DNA of 64,000 nucleotides from Xenophilus sp. L33 (GTDB lineage: Bacteria > Pseudomonadota > Gammaproteobacteria > Burkholderiales > Burkholderiaceae_C). This document shows positions 1 to 8,633 of the stretch, piece after piece. Below the pieces are notes generated by a model, which was not told the origin of the DNA, made no database searches, and was given only the letters and a program-made list of their open reading frames with translations. Each line of letters starts with the position of its first letter. Position 1 is the stretch's first letter. The position numbers were made by a program, and so were the translations under genes. Location of the stretch: positions 1 through 64,000 of the forward strand of contig NZ_LMUW01000015.1 of NCBI RefSeq assembly GCF_009765735.1. Reading direction: 5' to 3'.

Positions 1-1
1 C

Positions 2-301
2 GGCGCGGTCGCCGGGCTGGCGGTGGGCGCGGCGGTGGCCAGCGCGGCGGCGCCGGTCTACGTGGCACCGCCGGTCTACGTCGCGCCACCGGTGTACGTG
101 CCGCCGCCGCCGGTGGTGGTGTCGCAGCCGGCCTACGTGGTGCCGGCCGCCATGCCGCTCGGCACCCAGCTGGCGTCGGTGCCCGCGGGCGCCAGCCGGA
201 TGGTGGTGAACGGCGTCACCTACTACCAGTACGGACCGACCTGGTACAAGCCCTACTACGGCTCCAGCGGCGTCTACTACGAGGTCGTGCCGACACCTTG
301 A
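2..301 (+). CDS. Proline/valine/tyrosine-repeat protein, 5' end outside window
   Basis: The reading frame is open from the first bases, so the true start lies upstream; the GTG at 23 is not a convincing start. The visible 99 residues begin with an Ala/Gly-rich hydrophobic stretch, like the end of a signal peptide or glycine-zipper segment. Three near-identical copies of a short APPVYV unit and a PPPP run follow. The C-terminal half is Tyr-rich, with YYQYGPTWYKPYYG. This matches the general plan of small exported PXPV-repeat/DUF6515-like proteins of Burkholderiales, whose function is unknown. It ends just before the LysE-type gene and could be co-transcribed with it. Confidence 0.6.
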   Translation, partial: GAVAGLAVGAAVASAAAPVYVAPPVYVAPPVYVPPPPVVVSQPAYVVPAAMPLGTQLASVPAGASRMVVNGVTYYQYGPTWYKPYYGSSGVYYEVVPTP

Positions 302-312
302 ATCTTCTTTCC

Positions 313-942
313 ATGTTCCCCACCGACGTCCTCCTCGCCTATGTCGCCGCCACCCTGCTGGTGGTCATCTCGCCCGGCCCCGACAACATCCTGGCGGTCA
401 GCCGCGGGCTGAGCCAGGGGCGGCTGGCGGCGGCGCTGTCATCGACCGGTGCCGGGCTCGGCATCCTGTGCCACACGCTAGCCGCGGCGCTCGGGCTGTC
501 GCTGATCATCCAGGCCTCGCCGCTGGCGTTCTGGGCGGTCAAGGTGGTCGGCGGGCTCTACCTGCTGTTTCTCGGCTGGAAGGCGCTGCGCTCGCGCAGC
601 CTGATCAGCTTCGCGCCGAGCGCGCGGCTGCCCTTGCACCGGGTGTTCCTGAGCGGCTGGCTGTCGAACGTGCTGAACCCGAAGCCGGGCCTCTTCGTGC
701 TGGCCTTCGTGCCGCAGTTCGTGAGCGCCTCGCGCGGCTCGGTGCCGGTGCAGATGCTGGTCTACGGCGGCATCTTCGCGGTGCTGACCGCGGTGCTCTT
801 CAGCCTGCTCGGCGGCTTCGCGTCGAAGCTGTCGGCCTGGCTGCAGGGGCATCCGCGCTTCGGCAACGGACTGAACGTCGGCGCCGGCCTGGCCTTCATC
901 GCGGCGGGGTTGTCGATCCTGGCGCTGCCGCAGCGGCGCTGA
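313..942 (+). CDS. LysE/RhtB-family amino-acid exporter
   Basis: This is a predicted inner-membrane exporter of 209 residues, the usual length of the LysE/RhtB/ThrE superfamily. The signature I-S-P-G-P-D-N (residues 18-24) follows the first hydrophobic segment, and about six membrane segments can be read. The substrate (basic, branched or other amino acids) cannot be told from sequence. I prefer the ATG at 313, which gives the family-typical MFPTDVLLAY start. An in-frame TTG at 298 would overlap the previous gene. No clear Shine-Dalgarno sequence is visible. The gene converges with the ChrR-like gene, leaving only 4 bp between stops. Confidence 0.85.
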   Translation: MFPTDVLLAYVAATLLVVISPGPDNILAVSRGLSQGRLAAALSSTGAGLGILCHTLAAALGLSLIIQASPLAFWAVKVVGGLYLLFLGWKALRSRSLISFAPSARLPLHRVFLSGWLSNVLNPKPGLFVLAFVPQFVSASRGSVPVQMLVYGGIFAVLTAVLFSLLGGFASKLSAWLQGHPRFGNGLNVGAGLAFIAAGLSILALPQRR

Positions 943-946
943 CGCC

Positions 947-1600
947 CTACATCCCGGTCAGCGCGCCCATCAGCCGCGGCAGCAGGCCGTCGAACTGCAC
1001 CCGGCCCTCGACCGACACCAGGCAGATGCATTCGCCGGCGGCGTCGACCGTCTGCATGTGGCGGTCGTTGTCGTCCGCCTCGTCGAAATCGCCGAGCGCG
1101 TAGGTGCCGCGGCCTTCATGGAAGGCGCCCAGCAGCACCTGGGTCAGCTCCGAACCGGTGTGGGTGTGGAAGGCCGAGCCCCGGCCGGCGCCCATGCGCA
1201 GCAGGAAGACGTTGGCATCGGCATCGTTCGGCGGCGTGATGCGGCTGAAGCGGGTGCCGGGCGCGATCCAGCGCCAGCCGGTGGCGCGGCAGCCGTCGAG
1301 TGCGCGGGGCCACGCCATGCCCGGCGGCAGGGCCGGCAGCCGGGTCGCCGGGCGCGGCGGCTGCGCCTTGGCGGGGCGACCGTCGATCGCCGCCAGGGTG
1401 TCGGCCAGCGCGCCGGCCGACAGCGTGGCCATCGGCAGGTCCTCCAGCAACACGCCGCCCAGCGCCTCCAGGTCGTGCAGGCGCTCGCGGCAGTCGTCGC
1501 AGACCTCCAGGTGGCTGGCGACCAGCAACGCGGGGCCCGCGCCGAGGCTGCCGGCGGCCAGCGTCAGCAACAGGGCGTCGTCCGGGTGGTGCTTGATCAT
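947..1600 (-). CDS. ChrR-like zinc anti-sigma factor with cupin domain (copy A)
   Basis: This 217-aa protein is built like ChrR, the zinc anti-sigma factor that holds the RpoE-type ECF sigma until singlet oxygen or organic peroxide appears. The N-terminal anti-sigma domain has His5 and the H-x3-C-x2-C motif (H30, C34, C37). The C-terminal cupin has H145, H147, E151 and H181, the same pattern as the second zinc site of ChrR. It lies 39 bp downstream of a second, clearly paralogous ChrR-like gene with the same MIKHHP start. Both follow an ECF sigma gene in one apparent operon. All ligand residues are present, so the copy does not look decayed. Which copy binds the sigma factor is unknown. Confidence 0.85.
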   Translation of the reverse strand: MIKHHPDDALLLTLAAGSLGAGPALLVASHLEVCDDCRERLHDLEALGGVLLEDLPMATLSAGALADTLAAIDGRPAKAQPPRPATRLPALPPGMAWPRALDGCRATGWRWIAPGTRFSRITPPNDADANVFLLRMGAGRGSAFHTHTGSELTQVLLGAFHEGRGTYALGDFDEADDNDRHMQTVDAAGECICLVSVEGRVQFDGLLPRLMGALTGM

Positions 1601-1639
1601 GGCTTGCGGATGATGCGCGCAGACGGTCGTCCGCGCTTT

Positions 1640-2290
1640 TCACATGCCGATCAAGGCGCCGACGACCCGGGCCAGCCGGCTCTCGAAGACCACGCGCCCC
1701 TCGACCGAGGCCAGGCAGATGCATTCGCCACTCGGCTCGACCTTGGGCAGGTGCCGGAAGCTGTCGTCGGCCTCGTCGAAGTCGCCCGGCGTGAACAGGG
1801 CCCGGCCGTCATGGAAGGCGCCCCACAGCACCTGCGTCAGCTCCGAGCCGCTGTGCGTGTGCATCGACGACTGCTTGCCGGCGGCCATGCGCAGCAGGAA
1901 CACGTTGGCGTCCGGGTCCTGCGGCAGGCTGACCCGGCTGCGGTACATGCCGGGCGCGAACCAGCGCCATTCGGTGGCGTTGCAGCCGCGCAGCGCCCGC
2001 GGCCAGGCCATGCCGCTCGGCAACTGCGGCCTGTGCACGACCGGCGCCGGCCGCAGCGGCGGCGGTGGCGCGTCGATCGCGGCCAGCGTGTCGGCGAGCG
2101 AGCGCGACGGCAGCACGCCGGGCGGCAGCTCTTCCAGCATGGCGCCGCCGATGGCTTCGAGCAGCCGCAGCCGCTCCTGGCAATGGGTGCAGCCTTCGAC
2201 GTGGCTGGCGACGAGCAACGAATGGCCGGCGCCGAGGGTGCCGGCCGCCTGGGCCAGCAGGAGTGCATCTCCGGGGTGGTGCTTGATCAT
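1640..2290 (-). CDS. chrR: ChrR-like zinc anti-sigma factor with cupin domain (copy B)
   Basis: A 216-aa protein with ChrR architecture: anti-sigma zinc site H30, C34, C37 and cupin ligands H144, H146, E150, H180. It overlaps the 3' end of the sigma gene by an ATGA junction (start codon 2288-2290, sigma stop 2287-2289). Such translational coupling is typical of a sigma factor and its cognate anti-sigma factor, so this copy is the more likely direct partner. It shares long stretches with copy A, including MIKHHP, SGSELTQVL/TGSELTQVL and SVEGRV, showing tandem duplication with divergence. It probably acts in the cytoplasm as a zinc-dependent sensor of singlet oxygen or hydroperoxides. Confidence 0.88.
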   Translation of the reverse strand: MIKHHPGDALLLAQAAGTLGAGHSLLVASHVEGCTHCQERLRLLEAIGGAMLEELPPGVLPSRSLADTLAAIDAPPPPLRPAPVVHRPQLPSGMAWPRALRGCNATEWRWFAPGMYRSRVSLPQDPDANVFLLRMAAGKQSSMHTHSGSELTQVLWGAFHDGRALFTPGDFDEADDSFRHLPKVEPSGECICLASVEGRVVFESRLARVVGALIGM

Positions 2291-2946
2291 GGTTCGAGGG
2301 CATCGAGCAGGCGACGCAGGCGGTTCACCGCCAGGCGCACGCGCGACTTGACGGTGCCGAGGGGAATGCCCAGGTCGTGCGCGATCCGGGCGTGGGGAAG
2401 TTCTTCGTAGAACGAGAGGCGCAGCACCTGCGCCTGGTCGGGCGACAGCCGGGCCATGGCCTCGCGGACCTGGCGCTCGCAGCGGCCGGCGTGCAGCTGG
2501 TCGTCGAGCGCGGGGGCGGTGTCGGGCATCTGGTCGGCGTCGGCATCCAGGCCTTCGACCAGCGCCTGGCCGTGGCCCTGACGCCGGAAATGGTCCACGC
2601 GCAGGTTGCGGGCGATGGTGAAGATCCAGGTCGAGACGCCGGCCTGGCCGGCGTCGAACAGCCCGGCCTTGCGCCAGACGCTGATCATGGTTTCCTGCGC
2701 CAGCTCCTCCGCCAGGCCTTCGGCGCTGCCGCCGCGCACCAGGTAGGACTTCACGCGCGGTGCGAAATGCCGGAACAGCACCGCGAAGGCCTGCCGGTCC
2801 TGCTCGCGGGCGACGGCGCGCAGCATCTCGGCCAGCTCCTCGCCGGTCGGCAGCGAGCCGCGATTCTGGTGCAGCGTGAGGTTCGACCGCCCGGGCGAAG
2901 GCGCGAGGGTGGGAGCCGCCGGCGCCGGGCGTGGGAGGGTGTTCAT
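2287..2946 (-). CDS. rpoE: ECF sigma factor, RpoE-ChrR type (ECF11-like)
   Basis: Extracytoplasmic-function sigma-70 factor. Region 2 is seen around FRHFAPRVKSYL and STWIFTIARNLRVDHFRR; region 4 at the C-terminus has a helix-turn-helix ending PLGTVKSRVRLAVNRLRR. These segments resemble Rhodobacter RpoE, partner of ChrR, and two ChrR-like genes follow directly. The start is uncertain. The ATG at 2946 gives 219 aa with a Pro/Ala-rich extension, but the predicted promoter puts transcription start on or next to that ATG, so it would be leaderless. An in-frame ATG at 2826, preceded by GAGGAG, gives 179 aa, close to Rhodobacter RpoE in length. Expected role: response to singlet oxygen or organic peroxides, with autoregulation. 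Confidence 0.88.
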   Translation of the reverse strand: MNTLPRPAPAAPTLAPSPGRSNLTLHQNRGSLPTGEELAEMLRAVAREQDRQAFAVLFRHFAPRVKSYLVRGGSAEGLAEELAQETMISVWRKAGLFDAGQAGVSTWIFTIARNLRVDHFRRQGHGQALVEGLDADADQMPDTAPALDDQLHAGRCERQVREAMARLSPDQAQVLRLSFYEELPHARIAHDLGIPLGTVKSRVRLAVNRLRRLLDALEP

Positions 2947-2951
2947 GCCTG

Positions 2952-2980
2952 TCTTACGCGGCGCCACCGGATTTGGATCA
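2952..2980 (-). promoter_or_regulatory. RpoE/ChrR-type ECF promoter of the sigma operon
   Basis: On the minus strand the sequence reads TGATCC (2980-2975), exactly 18 bp, then TAAGA (2956-2952). This equals the consensus described for Rhodobacter RpoE-ChrR regulon promoters. It faces the sigma gene and implies autoregulation. Transcription would start near 2945-2947, on the first candidate start codon. Confidence 0.85.
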
Positions 2981-3010
2981 TCCGGCGCCCGCGCGCCTTC
3001 CCAGCGCCCG

Positions 3011-3592
3011 CTACTTGGCGACGATGGTCATCTCGCTGTCGCTGGCGGTGACGTCGAAGAGCGACAGCAGGTCGGGACCGAGCAGCGCGTCGGCGCCCTT
3101 TTCCGGCAGTGGCCCGACCACCACCGTCGCCTGTGGCACCTTGAGCGGGCCGATGGCGACGCGCACCTTGTCCAGCCGCCGGCCATCGATGAGGCCGCCC
3201 GAGGTCTTGACGAAGGTCGGCGCGCCGCCGTGCAGGCTGGCGCGGGCGGCAAAGGCCTCGGTCACCGCGACGCCGGCGTTGAAGGACGCGTTGCGCACCA
3301 CCATGAAGGTCACCGGGATGCCGTTGATCGAACCCCGCACCCAGAACTGGCCGTTCTGACCGACCGGCACCGTGATCTGCCGGCTGCCGTCGAGCGCCAG
3401 CTTGTCGTGGTGCGGCGCCGAGGCCGGGTCGACGTCGACCAGCCGGCAGTCGCCGGCCTGCGGCGGCCGTTCGCCGGCGGGAACGTTGGTGTAGGTCTTG
3501 CCGCAGCGGAAGACGGGCTGCGCCGCGGCCGCCGGCAGCCCGAACGCGCCGAGCGCCAGGGAAAGAACGAGAAGTCGTACGGGGATGGACAT
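3011..3592 (-). CDS. Exported retropepsin-like protein lacking the catalytic Asp
   Basis: This is a 193-aa protein with a cleavable signal peptide (residues 1-24, AAAA-Q). A DUF4124-like VFRCGKTYTNVP segment follows, then a single-domain retropepsin-like fold. The fold is recognised from NGQFWVRGSINGIPVTF and the C-terminal ALLGPDLLSLFDV, which match the family pattern GxINGxPVxFLVDTGAT ... LLGMSFL. Where the active-site D-T-G is expected, residues 98-103 read VVRNAS, so the catalytic aspartate is missing. The protein is therefore probably not a protease. The ATG at 3592 is chosen because it gives the signal peptide and has a GAGG upstream. It precedes the sigma gene on the same strand with a 64-bp gap that holds the ECF promoter. 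Confidence 0.6.
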   Translation of the reverse strand: MSIPVRLLVLSLALGAFGLPAAAAQPVFRCGKTYTNVPAGERPPQAGDCRLVDVDPASAPHHDKLALDGSRQITVPVGQNGQFWVRGSINGIPVTFMVVRNASFNAGVAVTEAFAARASLHGGAPTFVKTSGGLIDGRRLDKVRVAIGPLKVPQATVVVGPLPEKGADALLGPDLLSLFDVTASDSEMTIVAK

Positions 3593-3771
3593 GGTGATGG
3601 CCTCGCGATATCGACAGCCGCCCATGATGCGCGCCGCGCGGGTTTTCCGGCGTCAGCCGGATTCGACGGTGGGGCCATCGGCGGCTTTTTCTTGCAGCCT
3701 TGCCGTCCATTGGCTGACAGCCGGTGCATCGGCCGCGCAGAGGATCGATCGCAGATTTCGAGGACACCGCG

Positions 3772-4320
3772 ATGAATCCTGAACTTCAAGACCACGCCGT
3801 CATGCGCTTTCGCATCAACGGCGAAGACCACCAATTGGCGTGCGACTTCCGCACCTCGCTGCTCGACCTGCTGCGCGAGCACCTGCAACTGAGCGGCACC
3901 AAGAAGGGCTGCAACCAGGGCGCCTGCGGCGCCTGCACCGTGCTGGTGGACGGCGAGCGCATCAATTCCTGCCTGGCGCTGGCGGCGCAATACCAGGACC
4001 GCGACATCACCACCATCGAGGGCCTGGGCAGCGAAGGCGCGCTGCATCCGCTGCAGCAGGCCTTCGTCGCGCACGACGGCTTCCAGTGCGGCTACTGCAC
4101 GCCCGGACAGATCTGCTCGGCGATCGGCATGCGGGCCGAGGTCGAGCGTGGGCTGCCGAGCGCGGTCTCGGCCGACATCGCGCCCGGCGCGGTGCGCTGC
4201 TGGAGCGAGCGCGAACTGCGCGAGCGCATGAGCGGCAACCTGTGCCGCTGCGGTGCCTACAACGGCATCGTCGAGGCGATCGCCAGCACCTGGCCCGAAG
4301 CCGAGGAGGCAACGTCGTGA
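3772..4320 (+). CDS. Aldehyde oxidoreductase, [2Fe-2S] subunit (PaoA/XdhC-like)
   Basis: Small iron-sulfur subunit of a xanthine-dehydrogenase-family molybdenum hydroxylase, 182 aa. The plant-type ferredoxin cluster ligands are C47, C52, C55 and C67 ([16 protein letters not shown]). The second cluster uses C106, C109, C158 and C160 (CGYCTPGQ and NLCRCG). The ATG at 3772 has AGGA about 7 nt upstream; longer upstream starts would add unrelated sequence. Unlike periplasmic PaoA of Escherichia coli, no twin-arginine signal precedes the ferredoxin domain, so a cytoplasmic enzyme is inferred. It is the first gene of a three-gene operon and its stop overlaps the GTG start of the next gene. Confidence 0.92.
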   Translation: MNPELQDHAVMRFRINGEDHQLACDFRTSLLDLLREHLQLSGTKKGCNQGACGACTVLVDGERINSCLALAAQYQDRDITTIEGLGSEGALHPLQQAFVAHDGFQCGYCTPGQICSAIGMRAEVERGLPSAVSADIAPGAVRCWSERELRERMSGNLCRCGAYNGIVEAIASTWPEAEEATS

Positions 4321-5309
4321 CGCCCTTCAGCTACCAGCGCGCGCAGGACGCCACGCAGGCGATCCAGCTGTTCGGGGGCCAGGCCGGCGCCCGCTACCTC
4401 GGCGGCGGCACCAACCTGGTCGACCTGATGCGCGAGACCATCGAGACGCCGGAACTGCTGGTCGACGTCAGCCGGCTGTCGCGCGAGATCGTCGAGCGCG
4501 GCGACGGCGGCCTGTGGATCGGCGCCGCCGCCAGCAACACCTCGGTGGCCGCGCATCCCGCCGTGCGCACCCGCTTCCCGATGCTGGGGCGGGCGGTGCT
4601 GGCCGGTGCGTCGGGCCAGATCCGCAACATGGCAACCGTCGGCGGCAACCTGCTGCAGCGCACCCGCTGCCACTACTTCTACGACGAGGCGGCGCGCTGC
4701 AACAAGCGCGAGCCGGGCAGCGGCTGCGACGCGGTCGACGGCTTCAACCGGATGCACGCGATCCTCGGCGCCTCGCCGGCGTGCGTCGCGACGCATCCCT
4801 CGGACATGTGCGTGGCGCTCGCGGCGCTGGACGCCGTGGTGCACCTCGAAGGCCCGGCCGGCCCCCGCACGATCCCGCTGGCGGCGCTGCACCGGCTGCC
4901 CGGCGACAGCCCGCAGGTCGAGACCGAACTGGGCCTCGGCGAGCTGATCGTCGCGGTCGAGCTGCCGCCGCTCGCGATGGCCGGGCATTCGACCTACCGC
5001 AAGGTGCGCGACCGCTCCAGCTACGCCTTCGCGCTGGTTTCGGTGGCGGCGGCACTGAAGCTCGGCGGCGACGGCCAGGTGGAGGAGGTGCGGCTCGCGC
5101 TCGGCGGTGTCGCCCACAAGCCCTGGCGCGCCCACAAGGCCGAGGCGGCGCTGCACGGCGTGCCCGCCAACGAGGCCGGCTTCCGGAGCGCGGCCGACGC
5201 CGAACTGCAGGACGCGCGACCGCTGCGCGACAACGCATTCAAGATCGAACTGGCGCGTCGCACGATCGTCGCCACCCTGCTCGAACTGGCGCAAGGAGCG
5301 ACACCATGA
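4317..5309 (+). CDS. Aldehyde oxidoreductase, FAD subunit (PaoB-like)
   Basis: FAD-binding middle subunit (330 aa) of the molybdenum hydroxylase. The FAD motif [14 protein letters not shown] lies near residues 25-38 and [12 protein letters not shown] near 107-118. C118, C128 and C137 ([18 protein letters not shown]), with a nearby fourth Cys, match the insert that in PaoB holds an extra [4Fe-4S] cluster. This points to the PaoABC/YagTSR branch rather than to plain xanthine dehydrogenase. The GTG start at 4317 overlaps the previous stop (GTGA) and gives the family-like TPFSYQRA start. Its stop overlaps the next start. Electrons would pass from the molybdenum site through the FeS clusters to FAD. 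Confidence 0.92.
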   Translation: MTPFSYQRAQDATQAIQLFGGQAGARYLGGGTNLVDLMRETIETPELLVDVSRLSREIVERGDGGLWIGAAASNTSVAAHPAVRTRFPMLGRAVLAGASGQIRNMATVGGNLLQRTRCHYFYDEAARCNKREPGSGCDAVDGFNRMHAILGASPACVATHPSDMCVALAALDAVVHLEGPAGPRTIPLAALHRLPGDSPQVETELGLGELIVAVELPPLAMAGHSTYRKVRDRSSYAFALVSVAAALKLGGDGQVEEVRLALGGVAHKPWRAHKAEAALHGVPANEAGFRSAADAELQDARPLRDNAFKIELARRTIVATLLELAQGATP

Positions 5310-7585
5310 CGATCGTCGAGAACGAACTCGAGACACCGCTGCGCCCGTCGGAGGCGCCTGCCCGACCGGCGCCGGACGACGCCACCCGCTTCGTCGGGCG
5401 GCCGATCCCGCGGCTGGACGGCGCGCTCAAGGTGCGCGGCCAGGCCCGCTTCGCCGCCGAGGTGCCCTTCGAGCGGCTGGCCTACGGCGCGCTGGTCCAC
5501 AGCAGCATCGCCCGCGGCCGCATCGCCGAGATCGACACCGCGGCGGCGGAGGCCGCGCCCGGCGTGCTGCTGGTGATGACCTACCGCAACGCCCCGCGCC
5601 TCAAGCCGCCGCTCCTGATGATGGCGGACCCGAAGGGCGCCTCGGCCAGCAACCTGCCGGTGATGCAGGACGACCGCATCCACTGGAACGGCGAGCCGGT
5701 GGCCGCGGTGCTGGCCGAGACCCAGGAGCAGGCCGACCATGCGGCCACGCTGGTGCGGGTGCGCTACGAGGCCGAGGCCGCCGCGACCGGCTTCGAGGAA
5801 GCGAAGGCGAAGGCGCATCCGCCCGAGAACATCCTCGGCGAGCCGTCGTCGATCGCGGTCGGCGACGCCGAGGCGGCGCTGTCGCAGGCGCCCTTCAAGG
5901 TCGACCAGGTGTTTCGCACGCCGCGCCACAACCATTGCGCGATCGAGCTTCACGCGGTCACCGTCGCCTGGGAAGGCGGCCACCTGCTGGTGCACGACGC
6001 GACCCAGATGGTCCACCTGGCGCGCGGCACGCTGGCCGCGGTGTTCGACATCCCGGAAGACCACGTGCGGGTGCTGTCGCCCTTCGTCGGCGGCGGCTTC
6101 GGCAACAAGGCGGTCTGGAACCACCACGTGATCGCGGCGGCGGCGGCGCGCCTCCTCGACCGGCCGGTGCGCATGGTGCTGACCCGCGAAGGCGTCTTCC
6201 GCGCCACCGGCGGCCGCACCGTGACCGAGCAGCGGGTGGCGCTCGGCGCGCGTGCCGACGGCACCCTGGCCGCGCTGATCCACACCGGCTTCACCGCCGT
6301 CACGGCGCACAACAGCTGCCCGGAGCAGTTCACCATCCCGGCGCGCCATCTCTACGCCGCCGAGACGATGCACATCGCCCAGCAGGTGACCGAGCTCGAC
6401 ATGGTGGCCAACACCTTCATGCGCGCGCCGGGCGAATCGGTCGGCACCTTCGCGCTGGAAAGCGCGATCGACGAACTGGCGGTGGCGATGGCGCTGGACC
6501 CGATCGAGCTGCGGCGGCGCATCGAGCCGGCGCGCGACCCGACCTCGGGCAAGCGCTTCTCGGCGCGCCACCTGCTGCAGGCCTACGAGCGCGGCGCCCA
6601 GCGCTTCGGCTGGAACCCCGACCGCCCGGCGCCGGGCTCGCGCCGCGACGGCGAATGGCTGATCGGCCAGGGCGTGGCGACCGCGACCTACCCCTACTTT
6701 CGCATGCCGGGCGGCGCGGCCAGCATCCGGCTGGGCATCGACGGCCGCGCGGTCGTGAAGATGGGCGCGCACGAGATGGGCATGGGCACCGCGACCGCGC
6801 AGACCCAGCACGCGGCGCAGCTGCTGGCGCTGCCGATGGACCGGGTGCGCTTCGACTACGGCGACAGCGACCTACCGACCGGCACCATCGCCGGCGGCTC
6901 GTCGCAGAGCGCTTCGATCATCGCCACGGTGCGCGCGGCCTTCGAGGCGCTGGTGAGCCAGCTGCTGGTGCTGGCCGACGACACCACGCTGGCCGGCCTG
7001 CGGCCCGAGGACGTCGAGGCCCGCGACGGCGGCCTGGGCGTTTGCGGCGATCCGAGCCGGCACGTGAGCTACGTGACGATCCTGCGCCGCGCCGGGCGTG
7101 ACGCGCTGGAATGCCGCGCCGATTCGCCGGCGCCGGCGGAAATGGAGAAGTTCTCCATGCATTCCTACGGCGCGCAGTTCTGCGAGGTGCGGGTCAGCGC
7201 GGTCACCGGCGAGACCCGCGTGTCGCGCTGGGTCGGCTCCTTCGACACCGGCCGCATCCTCAACCCGAAGACCGCCGCCAGCCAGTTCCGCGGCGGCATC
7301 GTGATGGGGCTCGGGCTGGCGCTGAGCGAGGAGACGCTCTTCGACGAACGCAGCGGCCGCATCATGAATCCGTCGCTGGCCGACTACCACGTGCCGGTGC
7401 ACCTGGACGTGCCGCCCATCGAGGTGATCTGGAACGACATCCCCGACCCGCACAGCCCGCTCGGGCTGCACGGCATCGGCGAGATCGGCATCACCGGCGT
7501 CGGCGCGGCGGTCGCGAACGCGGTCTACAACGCGACCGGCAAGCGGGTGCGTGAACTGCCGGTGACGCTCGACAAGCTGCTCTGA
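5306..7585 (+). CDS. Aldehyde oxidoreductase, molybdopterin subunit (PaoC-like)
   Basis: Large catalytic subunit, 759 aa, with the aldehyde oxidase/xanthine dehydrogenase a/b hammerhead domain (from [20 protein letters not shown]) followed by the molybdopterin-binding domain. The glycine-rich [11 protein letters not shown] is the cofactor-binding loop. The C-terminal [10 protein letters not shown] supplies the conserved catalytic Glu. It would oxidise aldehydes to carboxylic acids with molybdopterin-cytosine dinucleotide. The ATG at 5306 overlaps the FAD-subunit stop (ATGA), completing a small-FAD-large order like paoABC. No MocA- or PaoD-type maturation gene follows: the next gene is on the opposite strand, so maturation must be encoded elsewhere. 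Confidence 0.92.
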   Translation: MTIVENELETPLRPSEAPARPAPDDATRFVGRPIPRLDGALKVRGQARFAAEVPFERLAYGALVHSSIARGRIAEIDTAAAEAAPGVLLVMTYRNAPRLKPPLLMMADPKGASASNLPVMQDDRIHWNGEPVAAVLAETQEQADHAATLVRVRYEAEAAATGFEEAKAKAHPPENILGEPSSIAVGDAEAALSQAPFKVDQVFRTPRHNHCAIELHAVTVAWEGGHLLVHDATQMVHLARGTLAAVFDIPEDHVRVLSPFVGGGFGNKAVWNHHVIAAAAARLLDRPVRMVLTREGVFRATGGRTVTEQRVALGARADGTLAALIHTGFTAVTAHNSCPEQFTIPARHLYAAETMHIAQQVTELDMVANTFMRAPGESVGTFALESAIDELAVAMALDPIELRRRIEPARDPTSGKRFSARHLLQAYERGAQRFGWNPDRPAPGSRRDGEWLIGQGVATATYPYFRMPGGAASIRLGIDGRAVVKMGAHEMGMGTATAQTQHAAQLLALPMDRVRFDYGDSDLPTGTIAGGSSQSASIIATVRAAFEALVSQLLVLADDTTLAGLRPEDVEARDGGLGVCGDPSRHVSYVTILRRAGRDALECRADSPAPAEMEKFSMHSYGAQFCEVRVSAVTGETRVSRWVGSFDTGRILNPKTAASQFRGGIVMGLGLALSEETLFDERSGRIMNPSLADYHVPVHLDVPPIEVIWNDIPDPHSPLGLHGIGEIGITGVGAAVANAVYNATGKRVRELPVTLDKLL

Positions 7586-7595
7586 GCGTTTCGCT

Positions 7596-8591
7596 TCAGC
7601 GCGTCGACGGCATCAGCCGCGGGACGATCGACGCGATCACCAGGGCGGTCAGGCCGCCGAGCGCGACCGCCCACAGGCGGTGCTCGGCATCGGCCACCAC
7701 CGCGCGGTTGCCGAGCGCCAGCAGCAGCACCACGGTGGCCGACACCGCGCTCGCCATCGCGGCGTAGTTGGCCTTCTGCAGGGCGAAGGCCAGGCCGGCC
7801 GCCGCGGTGAAGGCGACCAGCATCGCCGGGCGGTTGTCGTGCACCGCCATCACCAGGAGGGTGGCGAGCGTGCAGCCGACCAGGTTGCCGACCAGCAACT
7901 CGAGGCCGCGGGCGCGGGTGTCGTGCAGGCCGGGCTTGAGCACCAGCAGCGCCGACATCGGCGCCCAGTAGCTGTTCGACAGGCCGACGAAGTGCGACAG
8001 CAGCAGTGACGCGACCACGCACGTCGCCGCGCAGGCGGCGTGCGCGAAGAGGGTGGCGCGGTGGTCGAGCGCGGTGACGGGCACCGACGGCAGCAGCCCG
8101 GCGGCCCGCGGGAAGAGCGTGGCCAGCAGGATGACGCAGGCCATCTGCACCGCGCCGCCGCCGAACACCCAGAGCGCGCGATCGAGCGCGGTGTCGGCGG
8201 GGCCGGCGAAGTAGCCCGCGACCAGCAGCGCGATCACCACCTGCAGCGCCACCCACCAGAGGTCGTTGTCGTACCAGGTCAGCGCCGCGCAGGCCGCGGC
8301 CGCGAGGCCGGCGCAGACCAGCAGCAGCGGCAGCCACTGGCCCGCCAGCGAGCCGACGAAGGCCGCCACCGCGATGCCGAGCGTCGCCGCGGCCATCGCT
8401 GCCCAGCGGTGGCCGGCCAGCGCACGCGAGGCGCCGAAGCCGACGGAGAAGGCGGCGCCGGCGGCGGCGGCGCCCTTCACGTCTTCGTGCAGGGCGGTGG
8501 CCGCCAGGAGCAGCAAGGGCAAGGCGGGGAGGCAGAGGGCGGCCTCGCGGGCGTGGAAGGGGCGGGCCCAGGAGGCGGGGACGAGGCGCAT
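7596..8591 (-). CDS. FUSC-like integral membrane protein
   Basis: Very hydrophobic 331-aa protein with about ten predicted membrane segments arranged as two similar halves. The first begins ALCLPALPLLLLAATAL; the second begins with the charged ALDHRATLFAHAACAA segment. The conserved-looking YWAPMSALLVLKPG matches the FUSC/YccS-type motif of putative aromatic-acid efflux proteins. The substrate is unknown. I chose the ATG at 8591; the upstream 14 codons look like leader sequence. The gene converges with the aldehyde oxidoreductase operon (10-bp gap), so any link with aromatic aldehydes or acids is only suggestive. Confidence 0.7.
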   Translation of the reverse strand: MRLVPASWARPFHAREAALCLPALPLLLLAATALHEDVKGAAAAGAAFSVGFGASRALAGHRWAAMAAATLGIAVAAFVGSLAGQWLPLLLVCAGLAAAACAALTWYDNDLWWVALQVVIALLVAGYFAGPADTALDRALWVFGGGAVQMACVILLATLFPRAAGLLPSVPVTALDHRATLFAHAACAATCVVASLLLSHFVGLSNSYWAPMSALLVLKPGLHDTRARGLELLVGNLVGCTLATLLVMAVHDNRPAMLVAFTAAAGLAFALQKANYAAMASAVSATVVLLLALGNRAVVADAEHRLWAVALGGLTALVIASIVPRLMPSTR

Positions 8592-8613
8592 GGCGGGGAG
8601 GATACGGTGCCAA

Positions 8614-8633
8614 TTGGTAGAACTTTCTGCCAA
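8614..8633. promoter_or_regulatory. Inverted repeat upstream of the FUSC-like gene
   Basis: TTGGTAGAA and TTCTGCCAA are separated by 2 bp and pair over 9 bp with one mismatch. The site lies 23 bp upstream of the FUSC-like start, in the gap divergent from pilV. It is a plausible operator. No regulator gene lies next to it. Confidence 0.4.

Noticed and set aside
4253..6811. Very long open frames overlapping the aldehyde oxidoreductase genes on both strands.
   Set aside because: They are Arg/Ala/Pro-rich translations without domain motifs, typical shadows of GC-rich genes, while the accepted frames contain complete cofactor motifs.
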